Made by a program: the position numbers and the translations under genes. DNA of 64,000 nt from Chitinophaga sp. (GTDB lineage Bacteria; Bacteroidota; Bacteroidia; Chitinophagales; Chitinophagaceae), in the NCBI RefSeq assembly GCF_019236475.1, contig NZ_JAFAIX010000009.1, positions 124,001 through 188,000 of the forward strand, written 5' to 3'. Positions 52,819 through 63,337 of this stretch are shown here, one piece after another. The notes under the pieces are model-generated. The model did no database searches. It worked only from the letters and a program-made list of their open reading frames with translations, and had not been told where the DNA came from. Position 1 is the stretch's first letter. The number at the start of each line of letters is the position of its first letter.

Positions 52819-53580
52819 ATGATGAATAGGATATTTCATCTCTCAGTTGTGAAAAATTATCGCAACAGGATAATGGCTTTAATTAGTACCCCTCTTTTCC
52901 TATTGTGTTCAACAGGGTTTGCGCAGCAACACGACACTATCGCAAAAATAACACCTATAGGCACTTCAAAGATCTGGGGTAAAGTAGATGGTATGGCTAT
53001 TGAAGGACTCGTGCAGGGCCCTTCCGCTGCCAGTGCTCCTTTGCAGGTGGCCTGTGTATTTGAGTATACCGAAGGGGATATTTTCAATCCGCCGGCATTA
53101 CCTGCTCAACTGAATGGTATGGTACATCTTGATCACGCACTTAAGGGGCAGATCACTGCATTGCGAAAAAGCGGAATGTTTGCCGGCCATTATCTTGAAA
53201 CCATATTAATCACGCCCCCTAAAGGTGCTTTAAAAGCTCCACGGTTGCTGCTGATAGGCTTGGGTGATCGTAATCAATTCCATGCGGATATAATGACCGC
53301 AGTAGGTGCTATCGCACTGCGGGAAGCCACCAGACTCGGTGTATCCAGGTTTTCGTTTGCCAGTGATATCAAAGACGCTGGTATCAATTCACCCACTGAA
53401 GTGGTAACAGCTAATGTTGTCAAAGGTATCATCCTTGCATATCGCACACAGTTGTACTTACAACAACAACACCTTGCACCAGTACATCCGATTATCAAAG
53501 CCACCTTGCTCGCAGGCCCTGCTTTCTTTGAAACCTCTGGAGAAGGCATTAAAGAGAGCATTGCTTCCTTTAACCATTAA
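52819..53580 (+). CDS. Exported protein of peptidase M17 N-terminal domain alone
   Basis: A 253-residue protein from the ATG at 52819. A signal peptide (ending near STGFAQQ) is followed by a domain that resembles the N-terminal domain of leucyl aminopeptidases: GMVHLDHALKGQITALRKSG, RLLLIGLGDRN and AVGAIALREATRLGVSRFSF. The catalytic C-terminal domain of M17 enzymes is absent, so it is not a peptidase. A binding or macro-like domain role is possible. Confidence 0.8.
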   Translation: MMNRIFHLSVVKNYRNRIMALISTPLFLLCSTGFAQQHDTIAKITPIGTSKIWGKVDGMAIEGLVQGPSAASAPLQVACVFEYTEGDIFNPPALPAQLNGMVHLDHALKGQITALRKSGMFAGHYLETILITPPKGALKAPRLLLIGLGDRNQFHADIMTAVGAIALREATRLGVSRFSFASDIKDAGINSPTEVVTANVVKGIILAYRTQLYLQQQHLAPVHPIIKATLLAGPAFFETSGEGIKESIASFNH

Positions 53581-53591
53581 ACACTTTCTTC

Positions 53592-55487
53592 ATGAATAAT
53601 AAAGCAGATATCATTCTGTTTAATGGAAAGATCTACACCGTAGACCCATCCAATCCCCGGGCTACCGCCGTTGCTATTAGCGATGGAAAGTTCATTGCAG
53701 TGGGCGATGACAAAACTATCCTTCAACAGTATGGCGAAGAGGGTACTTTGCAAATAGACCTGAAAGGGAAGAGGGCCATTCCAGGACTTATAGATTCCCA
53801 TATTCACCTCATTCGCGGTGGCTTGAATTACAACCTTGAATTAAGGTGGGATGGTGTACCTTCTCTTGCTGATGCACTGAATATGCTGAGAAAGCAGGTA
53901 GACATCACCCCTTCACCGCAATGGGTAAGGATAGTAGGAGGATGGACCGAACACCAGTTTGCTGAAAAGAGAATGCCTACCCTGGAAGAACTGAATGACA
54001 TAGCACCGGATACACCTGTTTTCATCATGCATCTTTACGATCGTGCATTACTAAATCGTGCGGCTCTTCGTGCAGTAGGATTCACTAAAGATACACCGGC
54101 ACCTCCTGGTGGCGTGATTGAGAAGAACAGCAAAGGAGAGCCAACAGGACTAATCCTCGCCAGTCCGAACGCGATGATACTATATTCCACATTGGCAAAA
54201 GGCCCGAAACTTTCCTATGAGCACCAGGTCAATTCCACACGTCATTTTATGACAGAACTGAACAGGTTTGGTATCACCAGCGTCATTGATGCGGGTGGTG
54301 GGTTTCAGAATTTCCCAGACGACTACCAGGTGATCAATGAACTCAACGAAAAACAACAGCTTACTGTGCGTATCGCCTATAACCTGTTTACCCAAAGGCC
54401 TAAACAGGAACTGGAAGATTTCAAGAACTGGACCAGCACTGTTAAACTTCATCAGGGAGATGATATGTATCGACACAATGGCGCCGGTGAAATGTTGGTG
54501 TTCTCTGCTGCCGATTTTGAAGACTTTCTTCAACCCCGGCCTGATCTTCCGGAAAGGATGGAAGAAGAACTGGAAAAAGTGGTTCGTCATCTCGTGGAAA
54601 ACCGCTGGCCATTCCGGTTGCATGCCACTTACAATGAAAGTATCACCCGCTTCCTGAACGTGTTTGAAAAAGTGAACAGAGACATCCCATTTAATGGCTT
54701 GCATTGGATATTTGACCATGCGGAAACGATCGACGAACGAAACATCGACAGGGTGAAGGCATTAGGTGGAGGTATCGCCATTCAAAGCAGGATGGCATTT
54801 CAGGGAGAATATTTTACAGATCGCTATGGCAAAGCTGCGGCTGCACACACTCCTCCGGTAAAACGCATGTTGCAGGCAGGCGTACCGGTAGGCGCAGGTA
54901 CAGACGCCACTCGTGTCAGCAGCTATAACCCCTGGGTGGCCCTATACTGGCTGGCTGCCGGGAAAACGGTTGGCGGTCAACAGTTGTATGATGATACCAA
55001 TAAACTGAGCAGAGAAACAGCACTTGAATTGTATACCAAAGGTAGTGCGTGGTTCTCCAGTGAGCAGGATATTAAGGGTAGTATCAAGCCAGGGCAGCTC
55101 GCAGACCTTGCAGTATTGGACACTGATTTCTTTGAAGTACCAGAAGAAGGGATCAAACATATTGAATCTATCATGACCATCGTGGGTGGAAAAATCGTGT
55201 ATGGAAGTGATGAGTTTGAACATTTCTCTCCCGCTCCTCTGCCCATTCTTCCTGATTGGTCACCGGTGAATCAGTTTGGCGGTTATTATTCTTCATCCAA
55301 GAACAACATTGCGGCAACAATAGCATCTGTACATCCAGGAGCATCTATAGCCAACCAGGTACACAGTTGTATAGGTAGTTGCCAGGTCCATGGTCATGAT
55401 CACAATGTAGCTAGGTTAAGCAATGTTCCTGTCAATAACTTCAGTGCATTCTGGGGTGTATTCGGATGTTCCTGTTTTGCTTTTTAA
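53592..55487 (+). CDS. YtcJ-like amidohydrolase with a Cys/His-rich tail
   Basis: A 631-residue amidohydrolase of the YtcJ type. The metal site starts with GLIDSHIH (His70, His72), followed by HWIFDHAETI and GAGTDATR. It has no signal peptide. After the usual end (about residue 560) it adds a 60-residue tail with Cys593, Cys597, His600, His602, His604, Cys626 and Cys628, which I do not recognise. It likely hydrolyses a cyclic amide or imine substrate. It is in the same unit as the preceding genes. Confidence 0.9.
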   Translation: MNNKADIILFNGKIYTVDPSNPRATAVAISDGKFIAVGDDKTILQQYGEEGTLQIDLKGKRAIPGLIDSHIHLIRGGLNYNLELRWDGVPSLADALNMLRKQVDITPSPQWVRIVGGWTEHQFAEKRMPTLEELNDIAPDTPVFIMHLYDRALLNRAALRAVGFTKDTPAPPGGVIEKNSKGEPTGLILASPNAMILYSTLAKGPKLSYEHQVNSTRHFMTELNRFGITSVIDAGGGFQNFPDDYQVINELNEKQQLTVRIAYNLFTQRPKQELEDFKNWTSTVKLHQGDDMYRHNGAGEMLVFSAADFEDFLQPRPDLPERMEEELEKVVRHLVENRWPFRLHATYNESITRFLNVFEKVNRDIPFNGLHWIFDHAETIDERNIDRVKALGGGIAIQSRMAFQGEYFTDRYGKAAAAHTPPVKRMLQAGVPVGAGTDATRVSSYNPWVALYWLAAGKTVGGQQLYDDTNKLSRETALELYTKGSAWFSSEQDIKGSIKPGQLADLAVLDTDFFEVPEEGIKHIESIMTIVGGKIVYGSDEFEHFSPAPLPILPDWSPVNQFGGYYSSSKNNIAATIASVHPGASIANQVHSCIGSCQVHGHDHNVARLSNVPVNNFSAFWGVFGCSCFAF

Positions 55488-55498
55488 AATCTCCTTTT

Positions 55499-55930
55499 AT
55501 GAATGAGATTATCCACCGTATTATATATTCAGATGTTGGAAGTATGCTCAATAACTATGCGTTACTGGCATTCCGCATACTACTCGCTTATGAACTGTTC
55601 CGTGTGCACGGCATGAAAAAATTCCGTGCAACAAATGGAGAAAAGGAACACGTACCTAATCCGCTGCACCTACCTGAAAAGCTAAACGGGTTAGTGGCGA
55701 CTTTCGCAGACACGGTAGTGCCGTTCCTTATCGCATTGGGGCTGATAACTAGGATTGCCATCCTACCCACCATCAGCGTGACCGCCATTGGTTATTTTGT
55801 AGTACATAGAAAAGACAGTCTGGAAGTACGTGATGTGCCGTACATGTATACGCTGTCCCTTTTATTGCTGCTAGTACTGGGGCCGGGTCGCTATTCCCTA
55901 GACGTTCAATTATTATATCCACTTTTATAA
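55499..55930 (+). CDS. DoxX-family membrane protein
   Basis: A 143-residue protein from the ATG at 55499 with four hydrophobic helices and DoxX-like sequence (FRILLAYELFRVHGMKKF and LLLLVLGPGRYSLDVQL). It is not linked to the RiPP operon. It lies between the amidohydrolase and the Dps-like gene and may act with oxidative-stress functions; this is inferred from context only. Confidence 0.85.
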   Translation: MNEIIHRIIYSDVGSMLNNYALLAFRILLAYELFRVHGMKKFRATNGEKEHVPNPLHLPEKLNGLVATFADTVVPFLIALGLITRIAILPTISVTAIGYFVVHRKDSLEVRDVPYMYTLSLLLLLVLGPGRYSLDVQLLYPLL

Positions 55931-55940
55931 ATTTTAATCT

Positions 55941-56414
55941 ATGCAAGTCAATATTGGAATCAAACAAGAGTTTCTCGCAGCCGTATCCCATTCATTGGGA
56001 AAAATCCTGGCGGATGAATTTGTGCTGTATACCAAAACGCGTAAAGCCCATTGGTGTGTCACTGGACCTGATTTCCACAACAAGCACCTGTTCTTCGAAA
56101 GTCAATACCAGGAACTGGATGAGATGATCGACAATATCGCAGAACGTATCCGTGCGCTTGGGCATTTTCCACCTACTACACTGAAGGAATTCCTGGCGCT
56201 TACTCATCTCACCGAAATGACACGGGAGAACAATGATAGCAACGGGTTTATCAAAGACCTGTTACATGATCATGAAAGTATACTTATCCATCTGCGGGAG
56301 AACATCAATAGTTACGCCAACACATTTCACGATGCTGGCAGCAGCGACTACATTACAGGACTGCTGGAAAAACATGAGAAGATGGCCTGGATGCTCCGCG
56401 CACATCTTGAGTAA
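55941..56414 (+). CDS. dps: Dps-family DNA-protection/ferritin-like protein
   Basis: A 157-residue ferritin-like protein. The ferroxidase residues sit in KTRKAHWCVTGPDFHNKHLFF and YQELDEMIDNIAERI, the Dps signature. It should form a shell that stores iron and shields DNA under oxidative stress. It lies 10 bases after the DoxX gene and 25 bases before the DUF1275 gene. Confidence 0.93.
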   Translation: MQVNIGIKQEFLAAVSHSLGKILADEFVLYTKTRKAHWCVTGPDFHNKHLFFESQYQELDEMIDNIAERIRALGHFPPTTLKEFLALTHLTEMTRENNDSNGFIKDLLHDHESILIHLRENINSYANTFHDAGSSDYITGLLEKHEKMAWMLRAHLE

Positions 56415-56439
56415 ATTTCTAACATAATCAATAACAGGT

Positions 56440-57135
56440 ATGACAGAACAAAAGCACAGCATCAACTGGGTGACTTTTTTGCTGGCATGGGTGGCGGGGT
56501 ATTGCGATACCGCCACCTTTGTTTCCGGCGACTCGATTTTCTCCGCCCATGTTACGGGGAACTTTATTGTATTTGCAGCGCAGGTTTCTTCCGGAAATAC
56601 CAGTGCCACGGCCTGGATTAAGCTGATTACCTTCCCGATATTTGTAATTGCGGTGATGATCGGAGGGTGGCTGGTGGAAAAATCTCCTAAAAAATACCGG
56701 ATTTTGCTCGTGGAAGGGCTAATTTTGCTGTTTTGCGGATTAGCAGCGTTTCTTCTGCCCATTTTTACAACATGGGAAGAAAAGCTGGTGACATACCTTA
56801 TTGTGATGGTAACGGTACTGGGTATGGGCTTGCAGAATGCCTTCGGGAAACTCTTTGCAAAAGAGACGCATGGCCCTACTACGATGATGACAGGCAATGT
56901 TACACAGGCAGCGCTGGACCTGGGAAATATCATCCGGAAAGGGATTTCAGGAAATGAAATATCCCTGTCAAGTCTCAATAAACAGTTCGTTACCATAGGA
57001 GGGTTTCTGGCCGGTTGTTTCATCGGCGCCCTGCTTTCACGCTGGGTGGGCCTGAGTGCCCTGATGATACCAGGCGTGGCCATTGTGGCATGTTACCTGC
57101 AAGGCGAAGCATCCGCGCTCAAATCAGAAGGATGA
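56440..57135 (+). CDS. DUF1275 (YoaK-like) membrane protein
   Basis: A 231-residue membrane protein with about six helices and the family start [16 protein letters not shown] and [12 protein letters not shown]. The middle carries the [11 protein letters not shown] motif. Function is unknown, though a transporter-like role is proposed. It is directly upstream of the TPR histidine kinase. Confidence 0.93.
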   Translation: MTEQKHSINWVTFLLAWVAGYCDTATFVSGDSIFSAHVTGNFIVFAAQVSSGNTSATAWIKLITFPIFVIAVMIGGWLVEKSPKKYRILLVEGLILLFCGLAAFLLPIFTTWEEKLVTYLIVMVTVLGMGLQNAFGKLFAKETHGPTTMMTGNVTQAALDLGNIIRKGISGNEISLSSLNKQFVTIGGFLAGCFIGALLSRWVGLSALMIPGVAIVACYLQGEASALKSEG

Positions 57136-57139
57136 ACCT

Positions 57140-59395
57140 ATGTTATCATACATGACCAACTGCCGGGTAAAGGCCATATCGATTATATTCCTGCTAATGC
57201 CAGTATATGCGCTGGCACAGTCATTAGATGATCCTGCACGGGCAAATGAACTGCTCCGCAATGGAAAGACAGATACAGCCACCATTTCAATACTGATGCA
57301 TACCGGTGAAGCATTCCTCGACAGACCGGAATCTAAGGAGGAAGATATGCGTATGGGTTTCCGGATGGCTGAGGAGATGGAAGTCCGCAGCAGAAAAACC
57401 AATTATCAAAGAGGGATTGGATTGAGCAAACTGCTGCGGGCAAAATCCTTTCGTGAATCAGGTAGGGCAGGTGAAGGTAGAGCGGACAGTGAAGAAGCCA
57501 TCAGGTTACTGAGCGGGTATGGAACACCAACAGAAAAAGCACAGGCAATCCTCGAACTGGGCGGTTCCTACTCCAATGATGATGCTGACCTTCCGCGTAA
57601 AATTGAACTATACGAAAAAGTTATTGCGCTTTACAAGCAGCTCGGCGATGACCTGAAAGTCGCTAATTTAAAAGAGTTTCTGGGGGATCTGTACCAGATA
57701 AAAAAGGATTACCCCCGTGCACTGCGGGAATTGAATGAAGCCCTTTCCGTATACAAAAAAGTGGGTTACACAAGATTACACGGACTTTATTCCATCATGG
57801 CAGGTATCTATCACGGTTCCAATAATTTTGTACAATCGCTCCGCTATAACCTGATGGCAGTGGAAACCGGTGAGCGGCTGGGAGACCGGGGAGAACTAAT
57901 GTCTACCATCTATAACCGTGTTGGATTGAATTACTATGCGGTGAGGTATTTTGACCAGGCGATTGAATATTTCAATAAAGCACTTGTCCTTGCAAAGAAT
58001 AACCAGAACACTGCCACTGTTACGAGTTTACTGTTGAACATCGCTGATGCATACAGGAATAAAGGAGAATACCACAGGAGTTTGGATTCACTGCAGGTAG
58101 TTGAAAAAATGGGGAATCTGTCAAAATTTGATAGACTTCAGGTAGACATGATCTCTCTTGAAACTTATGTTGCACTTAATTCCCTGGATAAGGCTGCCGC
58201 ACATTTTCAGCAACTGAAAGACTTTGTCAATAATCCGAACGAGGATAAAGACATCGGGCAGGGGGTACGTCAGTCTGTGATTTTATACCTCCAGCGTGCC
58301 GGCCGTTTCAGCGAAGCAGACAAGTATACCCGGGATTACCTGCGCAACCTGCCCCTGGTTTCTATGGGAATACGAAGACTGGCCGCGGGTGAATACCTCG
58401 CTTTTCGCACTGATTCTGCCATGGGTAGGCTGCAATCCGCAATAGGACATTATCAGCGCTATAAATATCTGTCAGATTCCATTACCAGCACTAACCAATC
58501 CAGGCAACTGGATATATTACGCCTGCAATTCCAGACAGAAAGAAAAGACAAGGATATACAACTGCTTACCCAGAAAAGCAAGTTACAGGAGATTTCCCTT
58601 CAGAAAGGAAGGGTATTCCGCAATGTGGTAATAGGGAGTATCATAATGCTGCTATTGATCCTAGCGTTGCTGTATAATAGATACCGATTGAAGAAACAGA
58701 CAGCCTTTCGGCTGGAAAAGCAACAGGAAGAAATCAATGAACAAAATGAACTGCTGAAAAAACTGGTAGATGAAAAGGAATGGTTGCTAAAAGAAATACA
58801 TCACCGGGTAAAAAACAATCTTCAAATCATCATCAGCCTGCTGAATACGCAATCGCAATACCTGGACAATGCCGATGCCCTTGCAGCCATCAAAAACAGT
58901 CAGCACCGGATGTACGCTATGTCGCTCATTCATCAGCGACTTTACCATACCAATAATCTTGGGGCTATTGATATGAATTGGTATATCTGTGAGTTGATCG
59001 GCTTCATGAAGGAAAGTTTTGATACAGGCAGCAAAATCAGCTTCCATGTCAGTAGCGAAAAAATCTTGCTAGACATTGTACAGGCTATTCCCCTTGGCCT
59101 AGTATTGAACGAAGCTATTAGTAATGCCATCAAATATGCCTTCACAGGTAGGAAACAAGGTGCAATACGGGTAAGGTTCTATAAAGATCAGTCGCAATAC
59201 TGTCTCCTTTCCATTGCAGATGATGGCGTTGGTTTTCCTGCTAACTATTCACCAGAGGCATCTGCTTCACTTGGCATGAGCCTAATGAAAGGACTGTCTG
59301 ATCAGTTAGAGGCGACCTTTGATCTAAAAAGCAGCCAGGCAGGCGTAATGATACAGATACGCTTTCTGACAAGATCCTTTAATAATGACAATTAA
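57140..59395 (+). CDS. TPR-containing HisKA_2-type sensor histidine kinase
   Basis: A 751-residue protein from the ATG at 57140. A signal peptide is followed by tandem TPR-like repeats (about 80-430), one membrane helix near 525-545 ([17 protein letters not shown]), a coiled coil, the HisKA_2 motif [18 protein letters not shown], and a HATPase domain ([21 protein letters not shown]). The TPR part would lie in the periplasm and sense a partner. The sigma-54 response regulator that follows is its likely target. Confidence 0.94.
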   Translation: MLSYMTNCRVKAISIIFLLMPVYALAQSLDDPARANELLRNGKTDTATISILMHTGEAFLDRPESKEEDMRMGFRMAEEMEVRSRKTNYQRGIGLSKLLRAKSFRESGRAGEGRADSEEAIRLLSGYGTPTEKAQAILELGGSYSNDDADLPRKIELYEKVIALYKQLGDDLKVANLKEFLGDLYQIKKDYPRALRELNEALSVYKKVGYTRLHGLYSIMAGIYHGSNNFVQSLRYNLMAVETGERLGDRGELMSTIYNRVGLNYYAVRYFDQAIEYFNKALVLAKNNQNTATVTSLLLNIADAYRNKGEYHRSLDSLQVVEKMGNLSKFDRLQVDMISLETYVALNSLDKAAAHFQQLKDFVNNPNEDKDIGQGVRQSVILYLQRAGRFSEADKYTRDYLRNLPLVSMGIRRLAAGEYLAFRTDSAMGRLQSAIGHYQRYKYLSDSITSTNQSRQLDILRLQFQTERKDKDIQLLTQKSKLQEISLQKGRVFRNVVIGSIIMLLLILALLYNRYRLKKQTAFRLEKQQEEINEQNELLKKLVDEKEWLLKEIHHRVKNNLQIIISLLNTQSQYLDNADALAAIKNSQHRMYAMSLIHQRLYHTNNLGAIDMNWYICELIGFMKESFDTGSKISFHVSSEKILLDIVQAIPLGLVLNEAISNAIKYAFTGRKQGAIRVRFYKDQSQYCLLSIADDGVGFPANYSPEASASLGMSLMKGLSDQLEATFDLKSSQAGVMIQIRFLTRSFNNDN

Positions 59396-59405
59396 ACATG
59401 CAGGA

Positions 59406-60773
59406 ATGAACGCCAAGGAAAAGATATTGATCGTAGAAGATGAATTCATCGTAGGCAATGACCTGAGAATGATGTTGGTCAAGGGAGGTTACGAGGTTTG
59501 TGGTATTGCATCTTCTGTAGAACAAGCCAGAACACTGATTGAACAAAAAAAGCCAGACTGGGTATTGCTGGATATCATCCTCAAAACACCCATCACTGGT
59601 ATTGAACTCGCAAAGGAATTGTTACAGCGGAAAATTCCATTTCTGTACATCTCCGCCAATACCAACCAGCCCACTTTGGAAGCTGCCAAAGCCACACAGC
59701 CCTACGGATTTCTGGTAAAGCCTTTCCGGGAAAGGGACCTGTTTGTTATGCTTGATATTGCCCGCTACCGACATGGTGTGGAGACAGGTATAATAAAACA
59801 GGAAGCAAGGACCAGCCACGAGGAAATAACACTTGATCCTGATATCATCGGAAATAGCGGCCCTATCAAGAAAGCGTTGGATCAGGTGAGGGCGGTTGCT
59901 CCCACAAACACTTCGGTACTACTGCTTGGGGAAAGTGGCACTGGAAAGGAACGTTTTGCCCGTGCCATCCATAAAAACTCCTTGAGGAAAAATAAACCAT
60001 TTATTACAGTTAACTGTGCAGCCTTGCCTGTTTCACTGGTGGAGTCAGAGCTATTTGGTCATGAACGTGGCGCCTTTACTGGCGCTGTGCAGAAACGCAC
60101 TGGGAAATTTGAGCAAGCAGATGGTGGTACCCTTTTCCTAGATGAGATTGGCGAACTACCACTGGAAGCACAGGTGAAACTACTTCGTGCATTGCAAGAA
60201 CGGGAAATAGAAAAATTGGGTGGTGATCGACTGATAAAGGTAGATGTTCGAGTGATTGTGGCGACTAACAGAAACCTGGAAAAAGAAGTAGCCGACGGAA
60301 GATTCAGGCTAGATCTTTATTACCGACTGAATGTATTCCCTATCGAACTGCCACCACTGCGTGAGCACAAGGAAGATATTGAATTACTAGCCTTTCATTT
60401 TCTGAAAAAACTCTCCAGTAATTCCGATAGGAAAATATTACGTATAAGCAAACCGACTTTGAAAGCGCTACAGCAGTATGATTGGCCCGGTAATATCAGG
60501 GAATTAGAACACCTGATAGAACGACAATTTATCCTTGCGAATGGTGAGGAGATCGAATCAACAGAAATTTCAGGTCTGCCAACAGGACTTATAACCGCTG
60601 AAACGAAGCTGGAATCAATGGAGGACATGGAAAGAGCCCATATTCTGAAAGTTCTGAAGGCATGTAATGGCCGTGTGTCTGGCAAGATGGGTGCAGCGGA
60701 AGTGCTTAAAATACCGGCCCAGACGTTGTATTCAAAGATGAAAAAACTGGGAATAAAAACTATCTATTCCTAA
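59406..60773 (+). CDS. Response regulator with sigma-54 activator domain (NtrC-type)
   Basis: About 455 residues from the ATG at 59406 (MNAKEKILIVEDEF); an ATG at 59385 overlaps the kinase stop. The receiver has ILIVEDEFIV and the phospho-acceptor Asp in WVLLDIILK. The AAA+ domain has GESGTGKERFARAI, the sigma-54 contact loop GAFTGA, and [11 protein letters not shown] Fis-type HTH closes it (MGAAEVLKIPAQTLYSKM). It should activate sigma-54 promoters when phosphorylated by the kinase directly upstream. Confidence 0.95.
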   Translation: MNAKEKILIVEDEFIVGNDLRMMLVKGGYEVCGIASSVEQARTLIEQKKPDWVLLDIILKTPITGIELAKELLQRKIPFLYISANTNQPTLEAAKATQPYGFLVKPFRERDLFVMLDIARYRHGVETGIIKQEARTSHEEITLDPDIIGNSGPIKKALDQVRAVAPTNTSVLLLGESGTGKERFARAIHKNSLRKNKPFITVNCAALPVSLVESELFGHERGAFTGAVQKRTGKFEQADGGTLFLDEIGELPLEAQVKLLRALQEREIEKLGGDRLIKVDVRVIVATNRNLEKEVADGRFRLDLYYRLNVFPIELPPLREHKEDIELLAFHFLKKLSSNSDRKILRISKPTLKALQQYDWPGNIRELEHLIERQFILANGEEIESTEISGLPTGLITAETKLESMEDMERAHILKVLKACNGRVSGKMGAAEVLKIPAQTLYSKMKKLGIKTIYS

Positions 60774-60803
60774 TCAAGGCTGCTGGATAATTATAAGGAG
60801 GTC

Positions 60804-62417
60804 CTATTTGGTTTCCTTTTGTAAGTCGATGTAATGTTCCTTCCGGATATCCAGTTTTTGCATTTTTGATATAAGGGTAGTTGAAGGTAGTTGTAATTTA
60901 GCTGCAGCACCATTTGGGCCGGAGATTCTACCATTTGATAACTGTACCATTTTTAGAATATGCTCCCGTTCCACATCCGCCAGAGAACGCACCTGCACGG
61001 CTGTTTCCTGTTGTCCATACAATATTTTATTTTTGGTAGGCAGGTTGATCATTGTAATCGTATTGGTGGTAGAAAGCAGCACCGTCCGCTCGATCAGATG
61101 TTCTAGCTCCCTGATATTGCCTGGCCAGGAATAGTTCATTAATTTCTCCAATGCTTTTGGCGCAATACCAGTTACTTTTCTGCCAGTGTTAGTAGCATAT
61201 TTTTCAATAAAGAAAGAAACAAGTTCCGGTATATCTTCCTTGCGTTCCCTTAACGAGGGCAGTGCGATAGGAAATACGTTTAATCGGTAGTAAAGATCAC
61301 TGCGGAATCGGCCGGCAACTACCTCTGCTGCCAGGTTTTTGTTGGTGGCTGCAATGATGCGCACATTGACTTTGATTACAGTTTTACCACCGATTCTTTC
61401 GATCTCTTTTTCCTGCAGTGCTCTCAATAATTTAGCTTGCATTTCCAGCGGAAGTTCCCCAATCTCGTCCAGAAATAAAGTACTGTTATCTGCGAGTTCA
61501 AATTTTCCGACCCTTTTCTCTAATGCTCCTGTAAAACTCCCTTTCTCATGTCCAAACAGCTCACTTTCTACCAGATTAGCAGGAATAGCGGCACAATTTA
61601 CTTTGATCATAAGTTTGTCTTGACGCGGAGAGGACTCATGCAACTGTCGTGCAATCAACTCTTTTCCCGTTCCTGTTTCTCCAAGAATCAGTACGGTCGC
61701 ATCGGAGGGAGCAACTTTAGCAACCATATCATACACGTTCCGCATAGCGGTTGAACTGCCAATAGCCTTGCCTGTTAGCTGTTTATCCTTTTCCCATTCT
61801 TCTTTCAGATAACGGTTCTCCTGTTCCAGCTCTGTTTTATACTTTCTGATTTCTTCCAGTTGTAAGGCTATTTTTTCATTGGCAAGAATATTGGATATTC
61901 CTGTACCTAATTGATCTGCGATTCCTTTGAAAAAACTAAACTGGCTTTTTGAGAATGCTCCGGCTCTCCGCGCAAAGAGAGATAGCACTCCTTTGGGCTC
62001 CTTACCATTACAAATCCTGATCAGCATTATCTCTTTTACCCCGGAATTATACCAGTGTATGATATAGGTAGGGAGGTCCTTTCGCCGTATAAGGCTTTGC
62101 ATATCGAATATCAATGGTTCTTCGGTACCTATGACCAGGTCGAAAATCCCGTTATTCATGGGGTGTTGTTGGTGAACCACGGGGCTTTCTCCTGTAATTG
62201 ATTTTATCTTATTTTCTTCTGTATGCAGGAATGGAGAATAGGTGGAGGTATCTTCATTGATCAGGCTAATCACATAATAATTGGCGCCAAAACCTTCCAG
62301 TAATTGTTCATTTATGATCCCCCAAAGGTCGGAGCGCTGTCTGGCACCGGCTATTGCATTGGAAATACCTAATAGGGTTTCAAAATCATTTTTATTGCTG
62401 GAAATAACTGTGTCCAT
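60804..62417 (-). CDS. GAF-sigma-54 activator with Fis-type HTH
   Basis: A 537-residue regulator. A GAF-like domain (about 10-185) is followed by a coiled coil (about 190-225) and the AAA+ domain with [14 protein letters not shown], the loop GAFTGALEK, and [13 protein letters not shown]; the last part is a Fis-type HTH. It has no receiver, so it may sense a small ligand directly. It is convergent to the NtrC-type gene, and divergent from the Crp-type gene. Confidence 0.94.
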   Translation of the reverse strand: MDTVISSNKNDFETLLGISNAIAGARQRSDLWGIINEQLLEGFGANYYVISLINEDTSTYSPFLHTEENKIKSITGESPVVHQQHPMNNGIFDLVIGTEEPLIFDMQSLIRRKDLPTYIIHWYNSGVKEIMLIRICNGKEPKGVLSLFARRAGAFSKSQFSFFKGIADQLGTGISNILANEKIALQLEEIRKYKTELEQENRYLKEEWEKDKQLTGKAIGSSTAMRNVYDMVAKVAPSDATVLILGETGTGKELIARQLHESSPRQDKLMIKVNCAAIPANLVESELFGHEKGSFTGALEKRVGKFELADNSTLFLDEIGELPLEMQAKLLRALQEKEIERIGGKTVIKVNVRIIAATNKNLAAEVVAGRFRSDLYYRLNVFPIALPSLRERKEDIPELVSFFIEKYATNTGRKVTGIAPKALEKLMNYSWPGNIRELEHLIERTVLLSTTNTITMINLPTKNKILYGQQETAVQVRSLADVEREHILKMVQLSNGRISGPNGAAAKLQLPSTTLISKMQKLDIRKEHYIDLQKETK

Positions 62418-62510
62418 TCTGTTTGTTAAAAAGTTGGCGAGAGATAGGCATCTGAGAGAATATTAAGTCTGCCCATGTCGTCGCAATAATACAAAAAAAC
62501 GTTCATAAAA

Positions 62511-62526
62511 TTACGATATATCGTAA
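62511..62526. promoter_or_regulatory. Perfect 16-bp palindrome between divergent regulators
   Basis: TTACGATATATCGTAA is a perfect palindrome. It lies 94 bases upstream of the sigma-54 activator start and about 140 bases upstream of the Crp-type start. It looks like a regulator-binding site. Confidence 0.55.
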
Positions 62527-62548
62527 AAATGTGTCTAGTTGTTAATGG

Positions 62549-62577
62549 TGTATATAATTGATATTCAATTATATACA
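62549..62577. promoter_or_regulatory. Inverted repeat with 13-bp arms upstream of the Crp-type gene
   Basis: Arms TGTATATAATTGA and TCAATTATATACA are separated by TAT. The symmetry and its position 88 bases before the regulator start suggest a Crp/Fnr-type operator, possibly autoregulatory. Confidence 0.6.
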
Positions 62578-62664
62578 TACAGGTATGAGGTTTGGCGATG
62601 CTGCCTCGCTGCCATTCGGGAGAAGGGGAGCAGCGCCGAACCTAACAACCTATCTTTAAAAACA

Positions 62665-63270
62665 ATGTTTGAGCAGATCGACAAATTTGTAGACCGTATT
62701 ATTTCTCTGACGCCGGCAGAGCGTCAAATATTTCATGCCATGCTAAAATTCAAGCGGGTTAGAAAACGTACCTACCTGTTGCAGGAGGGAGAGATATGCA
62801 ATTTTGAAGCATATATCCTCAAAGGGTGTATTCGTACCTATTATCTGAGTGATGATGGTACGGAGGTGATACCTTCTTTTTCGATAGAAGACACTTGGGT
62901 AAGTGACGCATGCAGTTTTACAGCACAAACACCTTCTAACCTGTTTATTGAATCGCTGGAAGATTGTGAGTTGTTGGTGATTGATTATGAAAGTAAAGTT
63001 GCGTTATATGAAAAAATACCACAGTTTGAGACATTGTTCAGTATGTTGATACAGCAATCCTACTTTGCGCTGCAAAAGCGTTTTTATAGTCTCGTTTCAC
63101 AAACTGCAGAGCAAAGATACCTGGCCTTCGTTGAAAAATATCCTCAGGTGGTCCAACGTGTACCACAGAAGCAGATAGCACGCTACCTCGGAGTATCACC
63201 TCAATTTTTGAGTAAGGTTAGAAGTGCGATACACAAAAAGAAAGGGTTCAGCCCCATATCTGGTTATTGA
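62665..63270 (+). CDS. Crp/Fnr-family transcriptional regulator
   Basis: A 201-residue protein from the ATG at 62665 (MFEQIDKFVDRI). A cNMP-binding-like barrel (about 30-130, with RTYLLQEGEICNFEAYILKG) is followed by a dimer helix and an HTH (about 155-195, PQKQIARYLGVSPQFLSKV). It has no CxxC iron-sulfur pattern as in Fnr. The signal is unknown. It is divergent from the sigma-54 activator. Confidence 0.93.
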   Translation: MFEQIDKFVDRIISLTPAERQIFHAMLKFKRVRKRTYLLQEGEICNFEAYILKGCIRTYYLSDDGTEVIPSFSIEDTWVSDACSFTAQTPSNLFIESLEDCELLVIDYESKVALYEKIPQFETLFSMLIQQSYFALQKRFYSLVSQTAEQRYLAFVEKYPQVVQRVPQKQIARYLGVSPQFLSKVRSAIHKKKGFSPISGY

Positions 63271-63278
63271 TGTATATT

Positions 63279-63327
63279 GGTTAAGAGTGACCCGAAAAGA
63301 TTCCGGACCACTCTTAACCGATTTTTT
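63279..63327. terminator. Terminator between the Crp-type and hydrolase genes
   Basis: An 11-bp stem (GGTTAAGAGTG and CACTCTTAACC) with an internal stem and a T run. It serves both convergent genes. Confidence 0.82.
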
Positions 63328-63337
63328 GCCCTACGCT

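Noticed and set aside
54180..54719. 180-residue minus-strand frame inside the amidohydrolase gene
   Set aside because: It lies antisense to a well-supported gene and shows no motif.
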